Positions 35,897 to 46,009 of a DNA stretch of 64,000 nucleotides are shown piece after piece. Positions within the stretch are counted from its first letter, which is position 1. The number at the start of each line of letters is the position of its first letter. Below the pieces are notes generated by a model that was given only the letters and a program-made list of their open reading frames with translations, searched no databases and had not been told where the DNA came from. Both the position numbers and the translations under genes were made by a program. Where the stretch lies: contig CACWNV010000003.1 in assembly GCA_902762325.1 (NCBI GenBank), positions 99,302-163,301 on the forward strand. The letters run 5' to 3'. The DNA comes from an uncultured Prevotellaceae bacterium. Its GTDB lineage: Bacteria > Bacteroidota > Bacteroidia > Bacteroidales > Bacteroidaceae.

Positions 35897-38800
35897 TTAA
35901 ATGATTCCTCTACCATGACAATTCTTGAACTTCTTGCCACTTCCACATGGGCATGGATCATTACGTCCAGGAAGTTTGTCTTTAATATATGGAGTGCGGG
36001 GAGCCTGGCTGGCTCTCTCTCGGGTGTCCGTATTAGCAGCTACGCGCTGTCCGGGATCTGTTAAGTCATCCTTTCTTTCGTTATACCGCTGGCTGCGCTG
36101 TTCTGGAGCTGCCTCGCGTACTTCCTCTTGCTGGATTTCAGGGATTTGAGCACGCATCAGAATAGAGGTAATACGATTGTTCATTTCATTAATCATATCG
36201 TCCCACAACTTAGCACTCTCTAACTTAAAGATAAGCAATGGGTCTTTCTGCTCATAAGATGCGTTCTGAACACTATGACGGAGTTCGTCTAACTGACGCA
36301 AATTCTCCTTCCAGCTGTCATCAATCAGATGCAGAAGAATGGATTTCTCAAATTGCTTGACAACACTCTTACATTCTGTATCATAGGCTTCCTTCAGGTT
36401 ACAAGGAATATTCATCACTCGCTTTCCATCAGTTATCGGCACCATGATACGTTCATATCTTGCGCCCTGATTCTCTTGAACATCCTTGATGACAGGCCAT
36501 GCAATACTCTGAATTCGGTCTGTCTTACGCTTGAAGGATTCCATAGACAACTGGAATGCCTGCTCTTCAAGATCAGAGGTCTTCTTATTTACAAAGTCTT
36601 CTTCTGTGAATGGACATTCCATAGCCAATACCTTCAGGAATTGTTCACGGCATCCTTGGTAGTCGTTTTTCTCAATGATATTGATCACTCTGTCCCATAT
36701 TGTATTGGCAATATCCATTCCAATGCGTTCACCCATAAGTGCATGACGGCGTTTTTCATAAATAACACTACGCTGTTTATTCATCACGTCATCATACTCA
36801 AGCAAATGCTTACGAATACCGAAGTTGTTTTCTTCAACCTTTTTCTGTGCCCGTTCAATGCTCTTCGAAATCATCGGACTTTCAATACGCTCACCTTCTT
36901 TAAAGCCAAGGCGGTCCATGACACTTGCAATTCTCTCACTTGCGAACAGACGCATCAGCTTATCTTCAAGTGAAACATAGAACACAGAACTTCCCGGGTC
37001 TCCCTGACGACCTGCACGTCCGCGTAACTGGCGGTCAACGCGGCGGCTCTCATGACGCTCTGTACCAATAATAGCAAGACCGCCAGCCTCTTTAACGGCA
37101 TCCGACAGCTTAATATCAGTACCACGACCAGCCATGTTCGTTGCGATTGTGACGGCACCTAACATGCGTTCTTCTTCTTTAACAAGTGCCTGGGCATCAT
37201 TGGAAGGAAGCTTTTCTTTCTTATCTTCAGCTATAAGTTTTTCCTGATACCTTAATGCAGAAGGCTTATCACTGAATGCTTTCCCGTCGGAAGCAATGAA
37301 TACTTTACCAAGTGTGCTCTGGCCAGCCTGTGCAACAATGTCTGCTTCTTTTTGGTGCAGCTTTGCATTAAGTACCTGATGGGGTATCTTACGCATAGAG
37401 AGCATCTTTGAAAGCAACTCGGATATTTCAACGGAAGTAGTACCGACAAGTGTCGGGCGGCCATTACAGCGGATTTCATTGATTTCTTCGATTACCGCAC
37501 TATATTTCTCTCTGGCTGTCTTATACACACGGTCATCCATGTCATTTCGGGCAACTGGCTTATTGGTTGGGATTTCCACAACATCCAGCTTGTAAATATC
37601 CCAGAACTCACCTGCCTCTGTAGATGCCGTACCTGTCATACCTGCCAGTTTGTGATACATACGGAAGTAGTTCTGAAGTGTAATTGTTGCAAAGGTCTGA
37701 GTGGCAGCTTCAACCTTCACATGCTCCTTTGCTTCTACAGCCTGATGGAGTCCGTCGCTCCAACGACGACCTTCCATGATACGACCAGTTTGTTCGTCAA
37801 CGATTTTCACCTCTCCGTCAATAACAACATATTCATCATCTTTGTTGAACATGCAATATGCTTTCAGCAACTGCTGAAGAGTGTGAACTCGCTCACTTTG
37901 TATAGCATAGTGATTAAGCAAATCGTCTTTTTTATTTAACCGTTCCTCTTCGGAAAGGTCTTTCTCAAGCTCTAATGCGGAAAGTTGACTTGTAATGTCA
38001 GGCAACACGAAAAGATCTGCATCATTTACCTGTTTGGCAAGCCATCCCGTACCTTTATCTGTCAGGTCACATGAATTTAGCTTCTCGTCTACAACGAAAT
38101 ACAATGGTTCAACTGCCTTTGGCATCTCACGGTTGTTATTCTGCATGTAGTACTCTTCAGTCTTGAGCATTCCCGCTTTGATACCTTCTTCTGACAAGAA
38201 CTTGATAAGTGGCTTGTTCTTCGGGAGTGCTTTGTGTGAACGATAGAGCGCTAAGAATCCTTCTTCCAGTTTCTTGTCGTCCTTATTTGCCTGGCCTTCG
38301 CTTATAAGTTGCTTTGCCTCAGCAAGAAATTGTGTAGCCAACTGACGCTGGACATTTACCAGCTTCTCAACTAATGGCTGATACTCTTCGAACATCTGAT
38401 CATCACCCTTTGGTACTGGACCGGAAATGATAAGAGGAGTACGAGCATCATCAATCAAGACCGAGTCAACCTCGTCGACGATAGCATAGTTATGGGAACG
38501 CTGTACAAGGTCGGCAGGGGAGATAGCCATGTTGTCGCGAAGATAATCGAAGCCAAATTCGTTGTTCGTTCCAAAAGTTATATCTGCCTCGTATGCCTTA
38601 CGACGTTCGGGAGAGTTTGGACGGTGTTTGTCAATACAATCAACAGACAGGCCATTGAACATATAAAGCGGTCCCATCCACTCAGAGTCACGTTTTGCAA
38701 GGTAATCGTTCACGGTCACAACATGCACACCGTTTCCTGTCAAAGCATTCAGGAACACTGGAAGGGTAGCGACAAGGGTCTTTCCCTCACCAGTAGCCAT

Positions 38801-39373
38801 CTCTGCAATCTTACCCTGATGCAGAGCAATACCGCCAAAGAGCTGTACATCATAATGTATCATTTCCCATTTCAGGTCATTGCCTCCAGCTGTCCAATGA
38901 TTATGATAGATGGCTTTATCCCCGTCAATGGTAATGAAATCCTTACGAGGATCGGCTGCCAGTTCTCTATCAAAGTCGTTAGCGGTAACGATGGTCTCTT
39001 CATTCTCAGCAAAACGGCGGGCTGTATCTTTCACAATACAGAATGCCGTGGGCATTACGTCATTCAAAGCCTTCTCGTAAATCTCGAGCGCTTCTTTCTC
39101 CAGCTTGTCTATTTGATTGAAGATCACTTCGCGTTCATCAATCGGAGTGTCTTCAATAGTAGCTTTCAGTTCTGCTATCTTGTCTTTTTGTTCTTTAGCT
39201 GAATCTTGAACATACTTTTGTATTTCTTTCGTCTTAGCACGAAGTTCGTCGTTACTCAATGCCTTGATTTCAGGATATGCTTTCTTGACAATTTCAACCA
39301 TCGGCTGAATGAGTCTCATATCTCTTGATGATTTGTCACCAAATAATGACTTTAAAAACTTGTTGAAATTCAT
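35897..39373 (-). CDS. secA: Preprotein translocase ATPase SecA
   Basis: Motor that drives unfolded proteins through SecYEG. At 1158 residues it is longer than E. coli SecA (901) because of insertions typical of Bacteroidetes, such as the helical stretch at about 45-105 and the one at about 340-400. Motifs: Walker [14 protein letters not shown] (about 193-205), DEVDSVLID, the helicase motif [13 protein letters not shown], and [15 protein letters not shown]. The C-terminus has a proline/arginine-rich linker and the zinc-binding [14 protein letters not shown] that binds SecB or ribosome. Long antisense open frames in this region are shadows. Confidence 0.97.
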   Translation of the reverse strand: MNFNKFLKSLFGDKSSRDMRLIQPMVEIVKKAYPEIKALSNDELRAKTKEIQKYVQDSAKEQKDKIAELKATIEDTPIDEREVIFNQIDKLEKEALEIYEKALNDVMPTAFCIVKDTARRFAENEETIVTANDFDRELAADPRKDFITIDGDKAIYHNHWTAGGNDLKWEMIHYDVQLFGGIALHQGKIAEMATGEGKTLVATLPVFLNALTGNGVHVVTVNDYLAKRDSEWMGPLYMFNGLSVDCIDKHRPNSPERRKAYEADITFGTNNEFGFDYLRDNMAISPADLVQRSHNYAIVDEVDSVLIDDARTPLIISGPVPKGDDQMFEEYQPLVEKLVNVQRQLATQFLAEAKQLISEGQANKDDKKLEEGFLALYRSHKALPKNKPLIKFLSEEGIKAGMLKTEEYYMQNNNREMPKAVEPLYFVVDEKLNSCDLTDKGTGWLAKQVNDADLFVLPDITSQLSALELEKDLSEEERLNKKDDLLNHYAIQSERVHTLQQLLKAYCMFNKDDEYVVIDGEVKIVDEQTGRIMEGRRWSDGLHQAVEAKEHVKVEAATQTFATITLQNYFRMYHKLAGMTGTASTEAGEFWDIYKLDVVEIPTNKPVARNDMDDRVYKTAREKYSAVIEEINEIRCNGRPTLVGTTSVEISELLSKMLSMRKIPHQVLNAKLHQKEADIVAQAGQSTLGKVFIASDGKAFSDKPSALRYQEKLIAEDKKEKLPSNDAQALVKEEERMLGAVTIATNMAGRGTDIKLSDAVKEAGGLAIIGTERHESRRVDRQLRGRAGRQGDPGSSVFYVSLEDKLMRLFASERIASVMDRLGFKEGERIESPMISKSIERAQKKVEENNFGIRKHLLEYDDVMNKQRSVIYEKRRHALMGERIGMDIANTIWDRVINIIEKNDYQGCREQFLKVLAMECPFTEEDFVNKKTSDLEEQAFQLSMESFKRKTDRIQSIAWPVIKDVQENQGARYERIMVPITDGKRVMNIPCNLKEAYDTECKSVVKQFEKSILLHLIDDSWKENLRQLDELRHSVQNASYEQKDPLLIFKLESAKLWDDMINEMNNRITSILMRAQIPEIQQEEVREAAPEQRSQRYNERKDDLTDPGQRVAANTDTRERASQAPRTPYIKDKLPGRNDPCPCGSGKKFKNCHGRGII

Positions 39374-39412
39374 ATTTTATATTTTTGATAATTCTATTGT
39401 TGTATACTGATA

Positions 39413-40876
39413 TTAAAAAAGTGGCTCGGCAGAACATGCATTCGGGGCTCTTATGCGGATTGCCTTGGCAATCGTAGGAGCAATGCGGTCTGTTGTAACC
39501 GGAGTGTTGATGTGGCCAGGCTTAACATCATTCCCATATATAATAATAGGAAATGGTGTAAAAGTGGCACGACTATTATAAGTTTCTTTTGTTTCTTCAT
39601 TCAACAGGTTCCATCCAGGCGTTACGTCGATAAGAATATCGCCACTTACCGTAGGGTTAAAGCCATTGCGGAGCTTGGTGATGTCATTATTGCCATTGAG
39701 CAACCTCTCACTTGTATAGACATCTCCGACACCTGAATTCTGAACAAGAAACTCCTGGGAACGCCGAAGCATCTCTGTCAACGATATGCGTTTCTGCTCC
39801 AGAAGTTTATGGTTGAAATATAGTTGACGGCCAAAACTGGTTTCCACATAATGTCCTTGCCCATAAATGGCACTAAGATACATGTTCAGCAAATTGGTCG
39901 TACGATTGATATAGAATGTTCCCGTTGGAATACGATACTGGGTAAGGTCTTCATCTACGGTATCATCAACATACCCCGTAGATGTGACTATAAATAAGAC
40001 TTGGTCATTGCCAACATAAGCTTGTATACCAGAGATGAGACGAGCCAATGTCTTATCAAGACTCATGTAGATACTCTCCATTTCTACCTGATGATTCTCT
40101 GTGACTGTCGAATGATAGGGGGCAGCAGAGAGCGTTACAGCCAATAGATCTGTAATCTTATCCCGTCCCATGGCATTATTGCTCATGGCACAAAGAGAAG
40201 CATCAACAACTGCATCATTTTGGTAAGACAGAGAATATTGAAGAGTCCTCCCAGACTTCTTTGAATTCTTACTTGTTGTTGGAGACTGGACAGGGTGTAA
40301 CGTAGAGTAGGCTTTGAGCCATTCGGGGAAAGAGGCATTATAATATGTTGAACTTCGCCATTGACCACTATTGTTGTCAATGTACATGACTCCATTAGCC
40401 GCATGACCGACCGACAATATCGCAGATTCACTGGTAGCAGCTATGCCCCATACAATGGCTGAGCCATTAGAGCTGATTTTCAGCTCGTCACCAATAGTGG
40501 AAGTTTGCAGATGATGCGGAGAAACATAATGTGTGGGGTCATCTACGCAGAAGACAGGCCTTAAAGTCTTACGGTCAAGCCAGTATTTACCGACAATCCC
40601 ATGGTAATAGGGTGACGTTCCTGTAGATATCGTTGCAATAGCCGATGCCCGGTCAATAGGCATGAACGGATAACTTGCGGCATCATAGACACAACCATTC
40701 TGCAATAACTTACGGAAACCGTCACTCCCATAGAGCGGGGCAAACTGATCAATATAATCGGTACGCAATTGGTCAATGGTAATATTAACAACAAGCCTTG
40801 GGGCTTCTTGAAGAGTCTGTGCCTGCAACTCTGCACCACACATTACAGCAATGATTATTGCAAGATACCGATTCAT
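39413..40876 (-). CDS. Alkaline-phosphatase-fold protein with a degenerate active site, exported
   Basis: 487-residue exported protein (signal peptide about 1-19) with the alkaline phosphatase superfamily fold: NITIDQLRTDYIDQFAPLYG at the first metal site, SAIATISTGTSPYYHGIVG in the nucleophile region and GQWRSSTYYNASFPEWL, a conserved PafA-type stretch. Two canonical features are missing. The ADHG/SDHG metal-binding motif that should follow the strand VLFIV is replaced by TSTGYVDD, and the nucleophile loop reads MPIDRASA without an obvious threonine in the usual place. Catalysis is therefore doubtful; a binding or regulatory role is possible. Its start overlaps the DUF4105 gene by 4 bases. 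Confidence 0.8.
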   Translation of the reverse strand: MNRYLAIIIAVMCGAELQAQTLQEAPRLVVNITIDQLRTDYIDQFAPLYGSDGFRKLLQNGCVYDAASYPFMPIDRASAIATISTGTSPYYHGIVGKYWLDRKTLRPVFCVDDPTHYVSPHHLQTSTIGDELKISSNGSAIVWGIAATSESAILSVGHAANGVMYIDNNSGQWRSSTYYNASFPEWLKAYSTLHPVQSPTTSKNSKKSGRTLQYSLSYQNDAVVDASLCAMSNNAMGRDKITDLLAVTLSAAPYHSTVTENHQVEMESIYMSLDKTLARLISGIQAYVGNDQVLFIVTSTGYVDDTVDEDLTQYRIPTGTFYINRTTNLLNMYLSAIYGQGHYVETSFGRQLYFNHKLLEQKRISLTEMLRRSQEFLVQNSGVGDVYTSERLLNGNNDITKLRNGFNPTVSGDILIDVTPGWNLLNEETKETYNSRATFTPFPIIIYGNDVKPGHINTPVTTDRIAPTIAKAIRIRAPNACSAEPLF

Positions 40877-42090
40877 CTACTTTCTTTTTTCTTATAATTA
40901 TAAATAATTGATAACATTCTTAACAGCAAAGATAATGCCAAAATGTATATACCCTCTGCATATTGTTGTACAAGCGTTCCAAAAAATGATAATATCAGAA
41001 ACAACGTATAGACATATACATAGTAATGAATCTGACCTTTCATCAGTTTCCTGGTGACAGGATACAAGAACACCAGATTCAGGGGATTCAGAATCAATAT
41101 CTGGAGATTAAGACTGACTGTAGGGTGCTGGGAAAAGACCATTGCAAAAAGGACAAGCCCGCTGAGTCCTGTCAATAAAAGCAACAGAAAATCATATAGC
41201 CAGAAACTGACATGTAATCTGGATTCGAGAACTGTTAATATGACAGTGATAATGAATAGTATCAGAAAAGTAGTCTTGGGAGATATGGGGAATGACTCTT
41301 CCAATGTCTGAGGAGTTGGCTTAACAAGCCACTGCTCACTTTCAACCAATGGTTTGTGGGTGTTATCAGCACCGTAGACTTGCGCCTTAGAGAAGTCATA
41401 CAACAAGTTTAGCGGGATAAACTGCTGTTCTTCAGCTGTTGTATTCACATCAGCTTTCACACCCAGCAACAGATCATTCCCGAAACGTGTCCACGGATGA
41501 TTACTTGTCCATTGATGAATGATGTCACGGTAGGTTATATCATCCTCCGACCCGGAAGGCATGATAACCTTTTCGCTCATGTTGTCCAATAGGATGTCGC
41601 GGGCACGGGTCGTGCAATTGTCATAGAAATAGTTGTATCTGTAAACACGATTCTCCGGACGATAGTTGTTTTCAATCGCACTGATAATCTGCAGTTTATC
41701 CTTTGCACTTAGATTTAATACCTGTTCTTTAATCCATCTGCCTTCGTAGGTGTATTCTTGTTTAAACCTTTCAAATGACGTAATGCCAATTTCATAATCC
41801 GTTAACCCGAAAATAAAGCGAAGGACAAAATTCTCTTGCTCAAATGAAAACATCCCATAGTTGACGGCAAGATCCGTGTTGTTTAGTCTATCATGAACCC
41901 GTATTGCCGTGTGTCCATACAACGAATACACTTCATTTCCCGGTCCGCATGTGAGCAAACAAATATCAACCGAATCCATTTTGCTCTCTAATGAATCCGC
42001 TTGAAAAGTTTGACCGTTAGCATTCATCGCGGTCATAAACAGGCAAAATAGTATTGACAACAATTTGACTTGTTTGCCCTTATTGTTCAT
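40873..42090 (-). CDS. DUF4105 / Lnb-type periplasmic domain protein with C-terminal membrane helices
   Basis: 405-residue protein with an N-terminal signal peptide (to about residue 26). The periplasmic DUF4105 domain (about 40-250) contains TCGPGNEVYSLYGHTAIRV and YNYFYDNCTTRARDIL, whose His and Cys are the conserved catalytic-looking residues of this cysteine-peptidase-like family; related Lnb proteins transfer acyl chains on lipoproteins. About five membrane segments follow (270-395). First gene of a minus-strand group with the phosphatase-fold protein, probably extending to secA. The reaction catalysed is not established. Confidence 0.8.
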   Translation of the reverse strand: MNNKGKQVKLLSILFCLFMTAMNANGQTFQADSLESKMDSVDICLLTCGPGNEVYSLYGHTAIRVHDRLNNTDLAVNYGMFSFEQENFVLRFIFGLTDYEIGITSFERFKQEYTYEGRWIKEQVLNLSAKDKLQIISAIENNYRPENRVYRYNYFYDNCTTRARDILLDNMSEKVIMPSGSEDDITYRDIIHQWTSNHPWTRFGNDLLLGVKADVNTTAEEQQFIPLNLLYDFSKAQVYGADNTHKPLVESEQWLVKPTPQTLEESFPISPKTTFLILFIITVILTVLESRLHVSFWLYDFLLLLLTGLSGLVLFAMVFSQHPTVSLNLQILILNPLNLVFLYPVTRKLMKGQIHYYVYVYTLFLILSFFGTLVQQYAEGIYILALSLLLRMLSIIYNYKKKESR

Positions 42091-42111
42091 TTATGTTTTC
42101 TTTTTGCTGTG

Positions 42112-42143
42112 CAAAGGTAGACAATTCTTTCCATTTATCCAAA
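42112..42143 (-). promoter_or_regulatory. Promoter of the DUF4105-secA group
   Basis: Minus-strand TTTG (42140-42143) and TACCTTTG (42112-42119) with a 20-base spacer, 21 bases from the start codon. No other -7 box was seen ahead of secA, so this may drive all five genes to 33907. Confidence 0.75.
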
Positions 42144-42349
42144 AGTTTCACTAAGTTATTACATAAGTACGCGTGAAGACTGTCAAAATAATTTCATGTT
42201 TTACCTCTATAGATATGTGCAGTTACGAAAAACGACCGGAAAACGGCAGAAAAAACCTTTAATTTATGCAATTTTTATAAATCAGTGATTAATAGTTAGT
42301 TATATTAATGTTTGACTTTAGTGAAATTATCCTGTAGATTTCATTTTTC

Positions 42350-42452
42350 AAAAGCACAGGTTTACCCGTCCTAAACGATATGTTTACGCATGCTAAACGA
42401 TATGTTTAGACACCCTAAACGATACGTTTAGGCCGAATAAACCAATTGTATG
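42350..42452. repeat. Palindrome array C: TAAAC-N5-GTTTA units at 22-base period
   Basis: Three units start at 42372, 42394 and 42416: TAAACGATATGTTTA twice, then TAAACGATACGTTTA, with exact 22-base spacing. In-phase degenerate units occur at 42350 (right half GTTTA) and 42438 (left half TAAAC). The cores are in the opposite orientation to array B. The array lies between the divergent promoters at 42112 and 42574. The rest of the 513-base gap (42091-42603) shows only AT-rich sequence and no open frame I can support. Confidence 0.85.
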
Positions 42453-42573
42453 AAAAACTATCAGGTCATGAAAGAAGGTCTGTTAAAGAGTCTTATTTCG
42501 TTTTAAAGGTCTGAAAAAGTATTAATATCGTTATAATTTGTATTCATTATTCGAGTTTTCGGATTTATTTTGA

Positions 42574-42581
42574 TAATTTTG
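42574..42581 (+). promoter_or_regulatory. -7 element for the barrel-lptC-corC group
   Basis: TAATTTTG matches TAnnTTTG, 22 bases upstream of the ATG at 42604. Confidence 0.6.
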
Positions 42582-42603
42582 CACGAAAAATCAAAAAGCA
42601 AGA

Positions 42604-43902
42604 ATGAAGAAAACAATCATTGCGTGTTTGGCAACAGTATTTGCTTATACTATTTATGCGCAAAGTGGAACGAATTCTCCATATAGTCAGTACGGATTTG
42701 GTATTCTTTCCGAACAGTCAACGGGATTTAACCGTGGTATGAACGGACTTGGCTATGGTTTCCATGATCATAACCAGGTGAACACTCTCAATCCTGCTTC
42801 TTATTCAAGTATAGATTCGTTAACTTTCATATTTGATGCCGGTGTTTCAGGACAGATCACCAATTTTAAAGAGGGCAACAAGAAACTGAATGCAAAGAAT
42901 GCAAACTTTGAATATGTAGTTGCAAGTCTTAGATTAGCAAAGCATCTCGGTATGAGCTTCGGTCTTATACCTTATTCTAATATAGGCTATAGCTATTCAA
43001 CAAAGGATTATGTCGGGGAAATGAAATCAGCCTTGTCTACTGTAACATACAAGGGAAGTGGTGGTCTTCGACAGGTATATCTTGGTCTTGGATGGCAGCC
43101 TTTCAAAGGATTTGCAGTCGGATTTAACGGCGGGTATCTTTGGGGAAACTATAATCGGTCGCTTGTAAACACCTATAGTGAAACATCAGCAAACACGTTG
43201 GGTAAATACTATACGGCTGATGTCAGAAGCTATCAACTGACAGCCGGATTGCAATATACGGCTAAGCTTTCAAAGAAAGACGCGGTTACACTTGGACTGG
43301 TTTACAACTTAGGACACAAGATAGGGGGAGAACCGACTTGCAAAGTCGTATCAAACAACACACAGACGGCTGTTTCGGATACAACGATTTATCCGAATGG
43401 TGAAGTGCTTGACTTAGAACTTCCTAACACTTATGGAGCAGGTATTATGTTTAATCATAATAACAAGTTGAAAATAGGTGTTGACTATATGCTCCAGCAA
43501 TGGTCGAAAGTGTCTTTCCCTGAGTATAGCACCACGTCGGGAATCGCAGATTACGAGCTGAAAAAGGGACTATTCAAAGACCGTCATAAGGTGACTGTTG
43601 GTGGAGAGTATTGTCCTCAGGAGATGGGGCATCGTTTCCTAAATCGTATTCATTATCGTGCAGGTGTTTCATACGCCACTCCTTATCTGAAGATAAATGG
43701 TGTTGACGGACCAAAGGAGATTAGTGCCAGTCTGGGATTGAGCATTCCAATCATGAATTCATGGAATAGCCGTTCTCTGCTAAACATCAGTGCCCAATGG
43801 GTCAGACAAGACTCAAAACAGTTTATTACAGAGAATTCCTTCAGAATCAATATTGGTCTGACGTTTAATGAACGATGGTTCATGAAATGGAAAGTGGAAT
43901 GA
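42604..43902 (+). CDS. Outer-membrane beta-barrel protein of unknown function
   Basis: 432-residue protein with a signal peptide (MKKTIIACLATVFAYTIYAQ) followed by SGTNSPYSQYGFGIL, an N-terminal sequence common to a Bacteroidetes barrel family distantly related to FadL/OmpP1. Alternating hydrophobic strands rich in glycine and aromatic residues run to the C-terminus, which ends in an aromatic/charged strand (NERWFMKWKVE). No ligand can be assigned. The gene overlaps lptC by 4 bases (ATGA). In related genomes this family precedes lptC, so a role in envelope assembly is likely but not proven. Confidence 0.8.
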   Translation: MKKTIIACLATVFAYTIYAQSGTNSPYSQYGFGILSEQSTGFNRGMNGLGYGFHDHNQVNTLNPASYSSIDSLTFIFDAGVSGQITNFKEGNKKLNAKNANFEYVVASLRLAKHLGMSFGLIPYSNIGYSYSTKDYVGEMKSALSTVTYKGSGGLRQVYLGLGWQPFKGFAVGFNGGYLWGNYNRSLVNTYSETSANTLGKYYTADVRSYQLTAGLQYTAKLSKKDAVTLGLVYNLGHKIGGEPTCKVVSNNTQTAVSDTTIYPNGEVLDLELPNTYGAGIMFNHNNKLKIGVDYMLQQWSKVSFPEYSTTSGIADYELKKGLFKDRHKVTVGGEYCPQEMGHRFLNRIHYRAGVSYATPYLKINGVDGPKEISASLGLSIPIMNSWNSRSLLNISAQWVRQDSKQFITENSFRINIGLTFNERWFMKWKVE

Positions 43903-44555
43903 AGCGCTCATTGTGTTGTCTCACGTGCTTAAGCTGGTTGCTTTCGGTTGTGTTCCTATCTTGTGAGAATCAAGTCGAGCACACGGCACCGCCTATATAT
44001 GACCGTGATTCAGTTGCGGCAATGACAAGCTATGGAGTAAATGCACTGATTTCCGACTCTGGTGTGATTAAATATCGGATTGTTGCAGAACGATGGGAGG
44101 CTAATCAGGTTAAGAATCCTTCCCGATGGATATTTGACAAAGGAGTGTTTATGACTCAGTTTGACGAGAAGTTTCATGTTCAGACCTACATACAATGTGA
44201 CACGGCCTATCATTATGACAAACAAAGGTTATGGGAATTAAGAGGTCGTGTTCGGGTGCTTACCAAAGACGGATTAGACTATTCAAGTGAACAGTTGTTC
44301 TATGACATGAATAAGCATGAGTTCTATTCACACGTCTTTTCAAAACTGATTACCCCAGAACGCACATTACAAGGGTCGTACTTCCGAAGTGACGAACAAA
44401 TGACAAAATACTACGTGTCTAATAGTAAAGGTTCCTTTGAGAAGGGCGACGTGATAGACGACGAACCGGCTAAGGCTCCATCTAATGACACTGTTCAGAC
44501 ACAACCATTGAGACAACAGGCACAGCCACAACGTAAAAATCTAATGTTCCACTAA
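43899..44555 (+). CDS. lptC: LptC-like LPS export protein, lipoprotein
   Basis: Periplasmic part of the Lpt bridge that moves lipopolysaccharide to the outer membrane. The ATG at 43899 overlaps the upstream stop and gives a 218-residue product starting MKRSLCCLTCLSWL; the frame extends to 43875 but that start is inside the barrel gene. The signal ends in VVFLSC, a plausible lipobox. OstA/LptC-type beta-jellyroll repeats follow (YDKQRLWELRGRVRVLTKDG, LFYDMNKHEFYS). The proline/glutamine-rich C-terminus is low complexity. Gram-negative LptC proteins usually have an uncleaved anchor; a lipoprotein form is common in Bacteroidetes. Confidence 0.83.
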   Translation: MKRSLCCLTCLSWLLSVVFLSCENQVEHTAPPIYDRDSVAAMTSYGVNALISDSGVIKYRIVAERWEANQVKNPSRWIFDKGVFMTQFDEKFHVQTYIQCDTAYHYDKQRLWELRGRVRVLTKDGLDYSSEQLFYDMNKHEFYSHVFSKLITPERTLQGSYFRSDEQMTKYYVSNSKGSFEKGDVIDDEPAKAPSNDTVQTQPLRQQAQPQRKNLMFH

Positions 44556-44560
44556 TAATC

Positions 44561-45838
44561 ATGATGGATAATCCCATAGACATATCATTGATAATTGGCA
44601 TCATTATTGCAATGATGTTCTCTGCATTCTTTTCTGGAATGGAAATCGCTTTTGTTTCCAGTAACAGGATGCTTTTAGAGATGGATAAAGAAAAGAATGG
44701 CTGGTCTCAGAAAATCCTTTCAGTATTCTATGCCCATCCAAACGGCTTCGTAAGTACAATGCTTGTCGGAAACAACATTGCCCTTGTCGTTTATGGAATA
44801 CTCATTGCACGTCTCTTTGACTTTACAATATTCAAGGGTATGCAACCGGGCTTTACCGTTCCTGCTGATACCATATTGTCAACACTAATCGTGTTATTTA
44901 CAGGTGAGTTTCTTCCCAAGACACTATTTAAAAGCAATTCCAACAGACTTCTCACCATCTTCTCGCTACCCGCATACATCAGCTATATCATATTATGGCC
45001 AATAAGCAGATTTGCAACACTTCTTGCCAAGATACTTCTGAGAGTATTTGGCATTAAGATGCAGAAAGAAGAAGAGGAAGAAGGTTTCACAAAGGTTGAC
45101 CTCGACTATCTTGTTCAGTCAAGTATCGAGAATGCCAAGAATGTTGATGAGATTGATGATGAAGTGAAGATTTTCCAGAATGCCCTTGACTTTGCCGACT
45201 TGAAAGTCAGAGACTGCATGGTGCCACGTACTGAAATCTATGCCGTTGATAATAACAGTTCTTTAGAAGAATTGAAACAGATGTTTGTCGAGAGCGGACA
45301 CTCAAAAATATTGGTATATAAAGAAGATGTTGATCACATTATCGGATACGTTCATTCATCTGAAATGTTCAGGAATCCATCGGATTGGCATGATACAATC
45401 AGGACAATGCCATTTGTCCCTGAGACCATGTCTGCCCAGAAGATGATGCAGATCTTCCTTCAGCAGAAGAAATCGCTTGGTGTTGTCGTTGATGAATTCG
45501 GGGGCACAAGCGGTATTGTTTCTTTAGAAGATATTGTTGAGGAGATTTTCGGAGAAATAGAAGATGAGCATGACAACTCAGAATATGTCATGAAGAAGAC
45601 AGAATCTGGTGATTATATATTGGCAGCACGACTGGAAATAGACAAAGTAAATGAGAAATTAAATCTTGACTTACCAGAGAGCGATGACTACATGACGATT
45701 GGCGGATTAATCCTCCATGAATTCCAAAGTTTCCCGAAATTGAATGAAATAGTAAAGATAGGGAAATATGAATTTAAAATCATCAAGAATACAATGACCA
45801 AAATTGAACTCGTTCAATTACACATTAATGACACCTAA
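44561..45838 (+). CDS. HlyC/CorC-family transporter (CNNM-CBS-CorC domains)
   Basis: 425-residue membrane protein. The DUF21/CNNM membrane domain (about 1-190) has three to four helices and includes SAFFSGMEIAFVSSNRMLLE. A CBS pair follows (about 205-325, with RDCMVPRTEIYAVD and KKSLGVVVDEFGGTSGIVSL). The C-terminal CorC_HlyC domain (about 340-425) has SGDYILAARLEIDKVNEKLN. Members handle magnesium or other divalent cations; the old haemolysin label is misleading. It starts 5 bases after lptC, so it belongs to the same transcript. Confidence 0.9.
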   Translation: MMDNPIDISLIIGIIIAMMFSAFFSGMEIAFVSSNRMLLEMDKEKNGWSQKILSVFYAHPNGFVSTMLVGNNIALVVYGILIARLFDFTIFKGMQPGFTVPADTILSTLIVLFTGEFLPKTLFKSNSNRLLTIFSLPAYISYIILWPISRFATLLAKILLRVFGIKMQKEEEEEGFTKVDLDYLVQSSIENAKNVDEIDDEVKIFQNALDFADLKVRDCMVPRTEIYAVDNNSSLEELKQMFVESGHSKILVYKEDVDHIIGYVHSSEMFRNPSDWHDTIRTMPFVPETMSAQKMMQIFLQQKKSLGVVVDEFGGTSGIVSLEDIVEEIFGEIEDEHDNSEYVMKKTESGDYILAARLEIDKVNEKLNLDLPESDDYMTIGGLILHEFQSFPKLNEIVKIGKYEFKIIKNTMTKIELVQLHINDT

Positions 45839-45938
45839 ATAATTGAAAATTTAGTGTTTCACATCGGATAAAAGGTACATAATTATCTTAAAAAGATATT
45901 TTTTAATGGGAAAATTCCTTTATTTGATGTTTTTTTTG

Positions 45939-45946
45939 TATTTTTG
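45939..45946 (+). promoter_or_regulatory. -7 element for the PpiD/SurA-like gene
   Basis: TATTTTTG matches TAnnTTTG, 63 bases upstream of the ATG at 46010. The gap from the CorC gene is 171 bases, so an own promoter is credible. Confidence 0.5.
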
Positions 45947-46009
45947 TGCGCTTTTTAGCAGATATAAGTAAATATTGAATAAATAAAAATAAAACAAAAA
46001 TTTAAAGTA

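Noticed and set aside
38492-39202. 236-codon open frame on the plus strand opposite secA
   Set aside because: Antisense shadow of secA; no family-like composition and no promoter. The same holds for 36329-36973.
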